Shown here one piece after another: positions 1 to 6,831 of a stretch of 64,000 nucleotides of DNA (position 1 is its first letter; each line of letters begins with the position of its first letter). The position numbers and the translations under genes are program-made. The notes beneath the pieces are model-generated. The model did no database searches and was not told where the DNA came from. It saw only the letters and a list, made by a program, of their open reading frames with translations. The stretch covers positions 7,307 through 71,306 of the forward strand of contig DENS01000003.1 of the NCBI GenBank assembly GCA_002359735.1, read 5' to 3'. The stretch comes from Micavibrio sp. UBA2638. Lineage in GTDB: Bacteria; Pseudomonadota; Alphaproteobacteria; Micavibrionales; Micavibrionaceae.

Positions 1-44
1 TCCAAAACCGTAGGTCGCGGGTTCAAGTCCTGCTGCCCCTGCCA
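1..44 (+). tRNA. tRNA-Trp (CCA anticodon), 3' half, cut by window edge
   Basis: The window opens inside an anticodon loop (T, then CCA at 2-4, then AA). The 3' anticodon stem ACCGT (7-11), variable loop (12-16), T-arm 17-33 (stem GCGGG/CCTGC around loop TTCAAGT), acceptor strand TGCCCCT (34-40), discriminator G and encoded CCA (42-44) follow. The loop and acceptor strand match bacterial tRNA-Trp. The 5' half lies outside the window. Confidence 0.93.
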
Positions 45-49
45 TTAAA

Positions 50-70
50 CCGCGGAACGCCGCGCTTTCC
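50..70 (+). terminator. Possible tRNA terminator hairpin
   Basis: A five-base-pair G+C hairpin (CGCGG/CCGCG, loop AACG, 51-64) lies just after the tRNA and is followed by CTTTCCC. The U-tract is poor, so this is a weak terminator call. Confidence 0.3.
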
Positions 71-159
71 CGAATATTATAATCTACTAACATGGCTTGT
101 GTCTGCCGTGTGTTTGCAAGTTTAGTGCACACAATAACACTTTAGAATACACTGGAATA

Positions 160-660
160 CTAACTTATCCGGGCGCGTTGTGAATTGATTTTTTTAAGCA
201 AAGAAGGGAGTGTAGCTGACCAAAGGAGAGACAAGCTGGCTATAAATACAAACAAAGCAGAAGTAGATTTAAGGATAATATTGGCATCAATTTCTAATTT
301 ATCCGCGTCAGTCCATTCAATGCCTAGAAACTTCAAAACTACAGCTAGTAAAAGTGAGATGTAGTAAAACCAAAACAGCAAAAATTGTCCATCTTGTAGT
401 TTAAGGTCGTCTTCTTTAATCAGATTTTCCAGTCGTTTTTTTTCAGTGTCATCTTCATAGTATTGGTTTGATAATTTAGGTCTGGTGGATAAAATTGCAG
501 ATATAGCGAGCGATATCCCAATTAAAATGGAAATTATCGTTGCTAGTAAATCAGTGAATGGAACAAATTTCATAGGATTATAATAAGCATAATAGGCTGC
601 GAAGCCTGATATGAACACGCTAATTATAAACCAAGCAATTTTAGTCCATGATATTTTCAT
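160..660 (-). CDS. Four-helix membrane protein, RexB-like
   Basis: A 166-residue protein with about four hydrophobic segments (roughly residues 7-25, 36-60, 94-115 and 131-152) and a charged loop (about 62-92) between helices 2 and 3. It starts 2 nt after the stop of the soluble-protein gene upstream, so the two are surely co-transcribed. Size, four-helix topology, gene order and a short resemblance around helix 2 recall lambda RexB, the membrane effector of the RexAB phage-exclusion pair. That assignment is inference. KwaA of the Kiwa system is also a four-helix membrane protein, but kwaA precedes kwaB, the opposite order. The local DNA is more AT-rich than the rest of the window, suggesting acquisition. 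Confidence 0.5.
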   Translation of the reverse strand: MKISWTKIAWFIISVFISGFAAYYAYYNPMKFVPFTDLLATIISILIGISLAISAILSTRPKLSNQYYEDDTEKKRLENLIKEDDLKLQDGQFLLFWFYYISLLLAVVLKFLGIEWTDADKLEIDANIILKSTSALFVFIASLSLLWSATLPSLLKKINSQRARIS

Positions 661-662
661 TT

Positions 663-1595
663 TTACCAGTCTAAACTACCATTTGATTTCAGTTCTTCAA
701 AAAAGGCGGCTGTCTGTAACTTTGCGTCATCAACAGAGAAGGTATTTCCATGTCGTGTTAGCCTCGCTGATTTCATAACTTTAAAATTTGAAGAAGAGAT
801 TGTTGTTCCATCTTCTAGCTTAATTTTATATTCATCCAGGTCTTGCTCAATTACGGTTGAACCAATGTCCGTCAGCCAGTCGTCTTTTGGAATTTCTTCT
901 TTTTTGAAACGTCCGCCCCGTGTTAATAAAAGCCGTCCTTTAGCGGAAGCCCTTTTCTTTAAACCTGATACCTCATCAGGTTCGCCAAAAACTCTCTCAA
1001 GTACCGGCATGATTTCACTGGATATGGAGGTGTTTCTAAAATTATCAAACGTTGATAAATAACTTGTTAAAGATAAATCAATTTCTTTAACGCCAATGTT
1101 ATTAACTTTTTCAAGTTCAGGTTTATTTGGAACATCGGCAATTGTAAAATTAAAATCATCATTTACCGCATCTGCTACTTTTGCGATGTCTTTAAGCATA
1201 TTTCCGACAAAACTATCTCTAGGACCTAGATTGCAACAAACCAGATGATTATCCACGATATAAAGCAGAATTTGATTATCCAGCCACGCGCGATTTTCCG
1301 GGGCCTCATGCTCCTCAACCTCAGCACTTTCTTGAGATTTTTCAAAGTTTATTAAACCAGTAGCTCCTTTATCTTGACATAGCACTGATACGAAAACACC
1401 TTTATCGGCGTTCTCTTTTGGAGTTATGTTACCAATAAGATAGGATTTGAATAACTCTGGCCTAAATACACGATCTGCGTGATTCGGAAGTTTTTCTTTG
1501 ATGGTAGTAACAATCTCTTCGAGTGACCCGTTGAAACCTTCGGGCATATAGCACCGTTTAAAAACCATGCTTTTATTAATTTTCGGCTGTGACAT
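663..1595 (-). CDS. Soluble protein, RexA-like partner of the membrane protein
   Basis: A 310-residue soluble protein without signal peptide or membrane helix. ATG at 1595 is preferred. An in-frame TTG at 1610 would add five residues, and neither has a strong ribosome-binding site. A GPRDSF segment mid-protein, then a strand-like NNIGVKEIDLSL segment, and a C-terminal KIKLEDGTT segment can be placed in the same order as comparable parts of lambda RexA, but similarity by eye is low. The gene leads a two-gene operon with the four-helix protein and has a perfect palindrome just upstream. Alternatives are a KwaB-like (DUF4868) or another two-component defence sensor. The coding part is certain, the family is not. 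Confidence 0.5.
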   Translation of the reverse strand: MSQPKINKSMVFKRCYMPEGFNGSLEEIVTTIKEKLPNHADRVFRPELFKSYLIGNITPKENADKGVFVSVLCQDKGATGLINFEKSQESAEVEEHEAPENRAWLDNQILLYIVDNHLVCCNLGPRDSFVGNMLKDIAKVADAVNDDFNFTIADVPNKPELEKVNNIGVKEIDLSLTSYLSTFDNFRNTSISSEIMPVLERVFGEPDEVSGLKKRASAKGRLLLTRGGRFKKEEIPKDDWLTDIGSTVIEQDLDEYKIKLEDGTTISSSNFKVMKSARLTRHGNTFSVDDAKLQTAAFFEELKSNGSLDW

Positions 1596-1638
1596 CTTTT
1601 TAAAATCCAATCTTTAAAATACCTTCGATGTGAACATT

Positions 1639-1658
1639 AATAGAACATTTGTTCTATT
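1639..1658. promoter_or_regulatory. 9-bp inverted repeat, candidate operator of the RexAB-like pair
   Basis: AATAGAACA, two T, then TGTTCTATT is a perfect palindrome with a 2-nt spacer, about 44 nt upstream of the ATG at 1595. The core GAAC-N4-GTTC resembles Gram-positive LexA boxes. Alphaproteobacterial LexA normally binds GTTC-N7-GTTC, so another repressor is more likely. Confidence 0.45.
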
Positions 1659-1824
1659 TAGGTCAATAACTTATGATTGTAATAAAAAAACATTCTAAGG
1701 AACTATTGCATATTAGTGCAGTATCCTTTCCCGTCCACAGTTATAAATTTTACTAGGAATTTCGCAGCCTAAGTAAAAATAGTTAATGCGGTTTCAAAAT
1801 TGAACATTAAATAAATCTCGTGCT

Positions 1825-2145
1825 TTAGTGTTTTTTCTTTTTGGCCCTCTCTATTATTTTATCATAATGAGAAAACTCTCTTGCCTTATGGATTCCGTAT
1901 ACTGCTGATGGTGCCAATATCAAAAATACCCACCAGAAGCGCTCCGCCCTATCTTGATCGCTGGGTACGTAATCTACAACCCTCGTCCCACCGCCAAATA
2001 GCGGGTCCGCATCTTCGTAATGCATGCCCATACTGTAGGCACTTATTGCGGCGATTGCAGCGCAATAGGATAATGCTTTAAGGCATAGAACTGGTGTTGA
2101 TGACTGTGATTTAGAGGTTACGTCTTTAGTAAGAAAAAATGACAT
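1825..2145 (-). CDS. Small two-helix membrane protein, unknown
   Basis: The frame stays open upstream to 2790, but that part is the antisense of a coding remnant on the other strand. Only the last 106 residues, from ATG at 2145, look like a protein: a polar start, one hydrophobic segment (about 23-41), a loop with GGGTRVVDYVPSD, a second hydrophobic segment (about 70-84) and a lysine-rich tail. Earlier in-frame ATGs at 2172 and 2187 are possible, and no clear ribosome-binding site decides between them. It belongs to the AT-rich block next to the tRNA. I do not recognise the family. Confidence 0.45.
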   Translation of the reverse strand: MSFFLTKDVTSKSQSSTPVLCLKALSYCAAIAAISAYSMGMHYEDADPLFGGGTRVVDYVPSDQDRAERFWWVFLILAPSAVYGIHKAREFSHYDKIIERAKKKKH

Positions 2146-2694
2146 GTATTCACGGGTGATGCGGACGGGCATAGTTCTTACGCTCATATGATGCGATATT
2201 ATCAAGGCAACGAATATTACCACGTTGAGGATAAGGGGGCGTATAAGAAGATATCTTCGGCTCAGGGGGCTTATAAGATCGAGCTGTATGTTAACCATCC
2301 GGATCAATCGCCCGATGAAATTATCGATGATCTGGCTGGAAAAAAAGGCGCAACCATGGACGATGTCGAGATTGAGGCGGTGATTCATCGTGGACATAGC
2401 TACAATCTGGACAATACAATGCCTTATTTTTCCCGCGATAACGTATTTGTGGTCCTCGGATCTTGCGGCGGGTTTAACAATGTATCGCGGCTTTTGGATA
2501 TCGCGCCGGACGCGCAGATCGCCTCGACCAAACAAATGGGCACAATGTTTGTAAACGATCCGCTGCTCTATCACCTGAATGAAACCATTCGCGCGCATGG
2601 GGAAATTGATTGGGCGGACCAACAGAATTATTTGGATAGTCTGAGCAATGCCAACAAGAGCGCTTATGTCCTGCCACATAAAAACGCGCCCTGA
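2143..2694 (+). pseudogene. 5'-truncated gene remnant, possibly a caspase-like peptidase domain
   Basis: An open frame without a proper start. Good coding sequence already runs upstream of the first ATG (2188), from just after a TGA at 2140, so the 5' end seems lost. The product has IHRGHSYN and, about 25 residues later, VVLGSCGGF, then APDAQIASTKQMGT and VNDPLLYHLNETI. A His followed by a Ser-Cys-Gly on the next strand is the arrangement of caspase-fold (clan CD) peptidases, so this may be the C-terminal catalytic domain of a larger protein. That is inference. The truncation point meets the edge of the AT-rich block. Confidence 0.5.
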
Positions 2695-2807
2695 TGATAG
2701 GCCGCAAGCTAGGCGAGTTAGCGCGGCAGGAAGAACAAATTCACAGGCAGCGACAATCAGGCCCCGCCCACGAAGCGGAAATGCCCGCACCCACCCCGCA
2801 GTTCTAG
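2694..2807 (+). CDS. Small ORF overlapping the remnant's stop
   Basis: A 37-codon frame whose ATG overlaps the preceding TGA (TGATG), the usual translational-coupling arrangement. The product is Arg/Gln-rich and then Pro-rich with no recognisable domain. Coupling to a broken gene makes its expression doubtful. Confidence 0.25.
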   Translation: MIGRKLGELARQEEQIHRQRQSGPAHEAEMPAPTPQF

Positions 2808-2924
2808 GGGCCTTCTCAGATTAAATCGTGATTTTGAGTGATTTCTGGTATCTTGCTATCATGTATTACGTGCCTTATCCACTCAGCTTGAGACAAGTTG
2901 AGGATATTTTGTACAAGCGCGGTT

Positions 2925-3365
2925 CTACACCAAATGAAGTTCGACGGCATCTTCCTTCTTTTTTCTGGCCTGGTCTCTGAACCACTGGAAGACCGCATCT
3001 TCAGAATTGAGTGACTGGTTTGTCATCTCGACAACGCCGCAGGCTTTCTCGCCAAATACGTCCAAACTGCGCGCATTGTCATTAAAGTATATGGTCACCA
3101 TGTCATTCAGATGCGGCTTGCGGTGTTCTTCGCTTTCAGTTGATATCCAGAATAGCGTTTCTTCTGCGCCGTGCTTGACATGAAAGGCCGCGGCCGCCTG
3201 CGCCGATAAATCAGTCAACGACGTCACGGTTCCCATAACTTCCTTTAGTTCCCCTGCCACATTACGATTGCGTTTTGCGGCGTGGCTATGAAAGTTAATC
3301 GGCTCCTTCCCGCTTTTTCCGCCATCATCGCCGGACGGGGACCCCTGATCGTTATTATCTGTCAT
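2925..3365 (-). CDS. Hypothetical cytoplasmic protein
   Basis: 146 residues from ATG 3365, chosen because AGGGA sits about 8 nt upstream. An in-frame upstream ATG at 3416 lacks such a site. The N-terminus is disordered (Gly, Ser, Asp, Lys). The rest looks like a small alpha/beta domain with a TLFWISTES strand, HLNDMVTIYFN and a basic-acidic C-terminus. There is no signal peptide or membrane helix, and I do not recognise the family. It is monocistronic as far as can be seen. Confidence 0.65.
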   Translation of the reverse strand: MTDNNDQGSPSGDDGGKSGKEPINFHSHAAKRNRNVAGELKEVMGTVTSLTDLSAQAAAAFHVKHGAEETLFWISTESEEHRKPHLNDMVTIYFNDNARSLDVFGEKACGVVEMTNQSLNSEDAVFQWFRDQARKKKEDAVELHLV

Positions 3366-3569
3366 TTTAATATCCCTGTATTTATTTACGTTATTATATA
3401 TTAAGCCATGCAGCATGGCTTAATTTATTCCATCAAAACCACACCAATACAATGCACTGCTTTTTTAAATCAGGAAAGATATTAGCCTAATTTTACATAT
3501 AAGTCCATTTTTAATTTAAGACTTCGGGCGTGCCTGGTATTTTTCAATCATTTCGATAAGCCAAAAGCC

Positions 3570-3977
3570 TCACCCCGGAAGCGTGTCTATTGCGGGTATA
3601 TCATGAAGATTATGATCCCAGCTTGCCCGGCTCGTTACAAAAATATGGGCATCTGGGCGGATGGGAACTTGGCTGTCAAGACTTCCCGCAGGCACAACCA
3701 ATAATGTCCCCTCTGCTTGCATGGTTGGAACTGCCGCGCCGCACAGGCTACAAAAACTTTTCTGATGCTGTGTTTCAGGCAAGTGATAGGTCGTAATCTT
3801 ATCTTGGCCACACACCCAGTTTATCGTTGCCGTTTGAGAGAATAAATTTGCAGCATGGGCAGAGCCCGTATCTTTTTGGCAACGTGTACAATGACACAGA
3901 AAAAAACTTTCGAACTGCCCAGAAATCTCATACTGAACAGCTTTACATTGACAGCTTCCTTTGGCTAAGCCCGGCAT
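3570..3977 (-). CDS. GFA / CENP-V family zinc-binding protein
   Basis: 135 residues, the usual size for this fold. The zinc motifs are in place: CQC near residues 9-11, CHCTRC near 28-33 and CSLC near 76-79. The family includes glutathione-dependent formaldehyde-activating enzyme, but most single-domain bacterial members have no proven substrate, so no reaction is assigned. GGAGAGG stands 8 nt before the ATG. It is a single gene. Confidence 0.85.
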   Translation of the reverse strand: MPGLAKGSCQCKAVQYEISGQFESFFLCHCTRCQKDTGSAHAANLFSQTATINWVCGQDKITTYHLPETQHQKSFCSLCGAAVPTMQAEGTLLVVPAGSLDSQVPIRPDAHIFVTSRASWDHNLHDIPAIDTLPG

Positions 3978-4359
3978 ATTTTATACCTCTCCGTTTAATT
4001 GATTGAAAATCACAATATCTTTTATCTATTCCTCATAAATCTAAACAGCGCGAATATCATTTCTGATAAAACCAATGATTGCAAGCGCGCTCCAAAATTA
4101 ATTCTTTTGCTTGGCTTACCGGAGATTTTAGGATATAATTCCTATTACGAAGCACGCGCTGCGTATGAGGGGAGCCCCCCACCCCCGGTAAAATGACTAA
4201 CGAACTGACGAACCTTATTCTGCGTTTATTTTCAATGCCTTACGCGGAAACCTTTCGCGCCCCGCACGTTAGGTGACTGTCACCCCCGGGCCCGAGCGCG
4301 TTAGGGTTGTAAACAAAGCCCAAGAAGGACAGAGATAACAATCAACAGAGCGGGCGCCT
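3978..4359. other. Intergenic stretch, no gene seen
   Basis: About 380 bases separate the GFA gene from the chemoreceptor. I see no convincing coding frame. The only structure noted is a short palindrome, GGTGAC-T-GTCACC, at 4272-4284 before a C/G-rich run. It could be a protein-binding site or part of the chemoreceptor transcript end, with no further support. Confidence 0.4.
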
Positions 4360-5616
4360 TTATGCAACGTCTTTGACATCCTGGTTTTGTTCATTACCAT
4401 CAGAATTGTCAGAACGCACCTGATGTAAAAACGCATCCACTGCACTTTTGAGGCCATCCGATAGTTTTGCAACCTCTGTCGAGGCCTCGAAAACGGCGTC
4501 CGCAGATGATCCGGTTTCACTGGCGCCTTTTTGTACATTCAGAATGATTTCCGAAACCTGCCGCGCCCCTTGTGAGGCCTCGACGATACTGCGGCTGATC
4601 TCTGTTGTTGTGGCATTTTGTTCCTCAACCGCCGCCGAAACGCCGGTTACAGATTCATCAATGCCGGCCACGTTATTAATGATACGTTCCATGGCCTCAA
4701 CAGATTTGCGCGTGGCCTCCTGTATCTGGGAAATTCGTCCGCCAATCTCCTCGGTTTTTTTGCTGGTTTCGGTCGCCAGTTTTTTGACCTCATCGGCAAC
4801 AACCGCAAAGCCTTTTCCGGCCTCACCGGCGCGCGCTGCCTCTATCGTGGCGTTCAGGGCCAAAAGATTGGTTTGTTCGGCAATATCCTGAATGGCAATG
4901 ACCACCTCGCCGATATTATCGGCCAGTTCATTTAAATCGCCGACTGTTGCATTGGCATTTTTGGCATTATCGGCCGTATCATTTGACTGTGTTTTGGCCT
5001 TTGAAACCTGAGCCGCAATTTCAGAAACGCTCGCCGACATTTCCTCCATTGCCGAGGCAACGGTGGACACATTGGTGCTGGCTTCCTCGGATGATGCCGC
5101 AACGGTCTGGCTGGCGCTTGACGTATCATCCGCAATTTTGCGCATGGTTTCTGCCGATGACTGGAGCTCCGTAGAGGCCGCGGCAAGGGATGAAACCATT
5201 CCGCCAACCCGGGAATCAAAGTCATTCGCCAGTTCAAGCATCATTCTTTTCCGTTCGGCCTCAGCGCGCTTTTCTGCTTCGGCCCGCTCGGCCTCCATTT
5301 TGCGCGTTTCCAGCATATTCTGCCGGAAGACTTCCATGGCCTTGGCCATATCCTGAATCTCATCTTTAAACGTGGCGGTGGGCGTTTCAACCTCAAGGTT
5401 ACCGCTGGATAGCTCATTCATCGCCGCTGTCATATCGGAAACAGGCTTGGAAATGCTGCGCCCCAGAAGATAAGCGAAAAAGATTGAGGTCAAGAAAACA
5501 ATGACACTCATCGTGATAATCAGTGTTATGCCGCGCTGCTCATCGGCAAGGGCTTTATTCATGGAGTTCTGTGTAAAGGTTTCAATTTCGGCCAAAAGCG
5601 CCTCAATTTCTGACAT
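4360..5616 (-). CDS. Methyl-accepting chemotaxis protein, C-terminal part (after in-frame stop)
   Basis: Carries the signalling half of a chemoreceptor: a membrane helix (about residues 30-52), a HAMP domain (about 53-105), a charged coiled coil (EAERAEAEKR) and the methyl-accepting domain with the conserved hairpin tip (EQTNLLALNATIEAARAGEAGKGFAVVADEV, in pieces). The same frame stays open upstream of the first ATG to a TAG at 5653-5655. Between them lie sensible residues (AVIEVEEEQEVL) that continue the helix from the upstream part. The natural gene therefore ran from 6282 to 4360. If made from ATG 5616, the product would keep one membrane anchor and the kinase-control domain but no sensor. 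Confidence 0.85.
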   Translation of the reverse strand: MSEIEALLAEIETFTQNSMNKALADEQRGITLIITMSVIVFLTSIFFAYLLGRSISKPVSDMTAAMNELSSGNLEVETPTATFKDEIQDMAKAMEVFRQNMLETRKMEAERAEAEKRAEAERKRMMLELANDFDSRVGGMVSSLAAASTELQSSAETMRKIADDTSSASQTVAASSEEASTNVSTVASAMEEMSASVSEIAAQVSKAKTQSNDTADNAKNANATVGDLNELADNIGEVVIAIQDIAEQTNLLALNATIEAARAGEAGKGFAVVADEVKKLATETSKKTEEIGGRISQIQEATRKSVEAMERIINNVAGIDESVTGVSAAVEEQNATTTEISRSIVEASQGARQVSEIILNVQKGASETGSSADAVFEASTEVAKLSDGLKSAVDAFLHQVRSDNSDGNEQNQDVKDVA

Positions 5617-5652
5617 AAGGACTTCTTGCTCTTCTTCAACTTCAATGACAGC

Positions 5653-6282
5653 CTAGGTTAAATCTTCACTGCCTTTGGCGCTGGAGCCTTGCTTGATGCG
5701 TTGATTGTTGAGTGAATAAAAAGCCTGCGGGCCTTGCCTGATTTCATTTTCAGAACGGGGCGCCATCTCTTTATTTATCTTTTGTGCGCTGGTTCCAGTT
5801 CCGATACCGGCCATTTCAAAAACGGCAAAGGCATGTTCATCGTATGATTTATGGCGCGTTTCAATCGTTTTGAGTTGCGCAAATACATTTTCAAATTTTT
5901 TCTTCATCTCAGGATTATCAATTTCAGCCACAAATGCCTCTGTCATTTTTTCAGCCTGGATAATCTCTTCATCGACCTTGGCGGCCAGCTCCTTAAAATG
6001 CTGCACCGATTTTTCGGCGGTATGCCCTTCCTGGCTTGCATCCACGCCGCCCAAACGCAGGCTTTGCTCCAGTAACATGGCTTGTTCTAGTTGATGAATG
6101 GTAATTTGACTTAAAATCTCTGTCAGTGGCATATCCCGTTTGGCAATGGCCTTCATTTCAAGGCCGATGACATTCATTTTGTAAATGCCCGTTACGCTGA
6201 TTGCGAAAATAAACACTAGCATAATACCCGCGAGCAGATTAATCCTCTGTCTGACTTTCAGTGATTTTAATATGTTTGGCAT
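5653..6282 (-). CDS. Methyl-accepting chemotaxis protein, N-terminal sensor part (ends at in-frame TAG)
   Basis: 209 residues with the first membrane helix (about 15-37) and a long helical periplasmic region like the four-helix-bundle sensors of chemoreceptors (TLEQAMLLEQSLRLGG-type helices, KSYDEHAFAVFEMAG). AAGGA lies 9 nt before the ATG. It ends at TAG in the same frame as the downstream HAMP/signalling half. A single change (TAG from CAG) would restore one receptor of about 640 residues, so this is either a nonsense mutation or a sequencing error. TAG is a normal stop elsewhere here, for example in the SulP gene. Confidence 0.85.
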   Translation of the reverse strand: MPNILKSLKVRQRINLLAGIMLVFIFAISVTGIYKMNVIGLEMKAIAKRDMPLTEILSQITIHQLEQAMLLEQSLRLGGVDASQEGHTAEKSVQHFKELAAKVDEEIIQAEKMTEAFVAEIDNPEMKKKFENVFAQLKTIETRHKSYDEHAFAVFEMAGIGTGTSAQKINKEMAPRSENEIRQGPQAFYSLNNQRIKQGSSAKGSEDLT

Positions 6283-6311
6283 AGATTCAATCCTTGCTAA
6301 TTAAAACATTT

Positions 6312-6327
6312 TGGTTAACTGGTTAAC
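6312..6327. repeat. Tandem TGGTTAAC direct repeat upstream of the chemoreceptor
   Basis: TGGTTAAC occurs twice in a row (6312-6319 and 6320-6327), 30-45 nt upstream of the chemoreceptor ATG. Each copy contains the palindrome GTTAAC. The position fits a regulatory site. The spacing of the TTAA halves (4 nt) does not match the CtrA consensus (7 nt). Confidence 0.35.
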
Positions 6328-6457
6328 ATTCATAATACCCTGATTTGTACTATTGAAATATTAACAAAAACTCAGAAGACCCCTATTTTCGTGCATGTAT
6401 TTATTGCGTATTTCAGGGGTCAGTATTACGCATGGGTATTGGTGTTAGTGTTGAAAA

Positions 6458-6784
6458 CTAATAATCCTGAATGATTATATTAACGGTTTGTACGCTTTGA
6501 ATTGTACCGTGATCTATATAGGCCAGTTTAACGTCACGTCCAGTGGATAGGTTGTTTTTTGTTTTTTTATCCAGCTCTATGCCCAAATCCTGAACAAAGC
6601 CGTTTTCACAAATAAGGGAAAAGGTCTGATCTGATGGCCTATACTCCACCCAATCCACAGCCTGGGCAATTGGCTGGTCATGTATAATAAGAATATCACC
6701 CTGATCATTGGTAAACATGCCGCATTTCATGATCTTATTTAATGGATCATGCGCGCCAAAGCTCTGTAAGTCAGTATCATCCAT
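6458..6784 (-). CDS. Hypothetical protein, small beta-rich
   Basis: 108 residues, no signal peptide or membrane helix. Short alternating strands (GDILIIHDQP, WVEYRPSDQTFSLICENG, DVKLAYIDHG, VQTVNIIIQDY) suggest a compact beta domain. No catalytic motif is visible. It has no good ribosome-binding site and lies 47 nt downstream of the HELGH protein gene on the same strand, so it is probably its operon partner. I do not recognise the family. Confidence 0.55.
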   Translation of the reverse strand: MDDTDLQSFGAHDPLNKIMKCGMFTNDQGDILIIHDQPIAQAVDWVEYRPSDQTFSLICENGFVQDLGIELDKKTKNNLSTGRDVKLAYIDHGTIQSVQTVNIIIQDY

Positions 6785-6831
6785 GATCTTGAGTATATAA
6801 GAAAATAATGGGTTTATATATGTTTTTATAT

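Noticed and set aside
2146..2790. Upstream extension of the minus-strand small membrane protein to a 321-residue frame
   Set aside because: The extension is the antisense of the remnant on the plus strand and has no protein-like pattern.
3251..3259. CCCCTGCCA match to the tRNA-Trp 3' end, as a possible attachment repeat
   Set aside because: Only nine bases, inside a plausible coding gene, and flanking bases do not extend the match. Likely chance.
3999..4196. 65-codon plus-strand frame in the gap after the GFA gene
   Set aside because: No ribosome-binding site and no protein-like composition.
4448..4935. Plus-strand frames opposite the chemoreceptor signalling domain
   Set aside because: Shadow frames of a well-identified gene.
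5653..5655. TAG read as a recoded sense codon
   Set aside because: Other intact genes here end in TAG (SulP permease, HAD-IIB hydrolase), and no recoding signal is seen.
6312..6327. CtrA binding site
   Set aside because: The TTAA halves are 4 nt apart, but the consensus needs 7.
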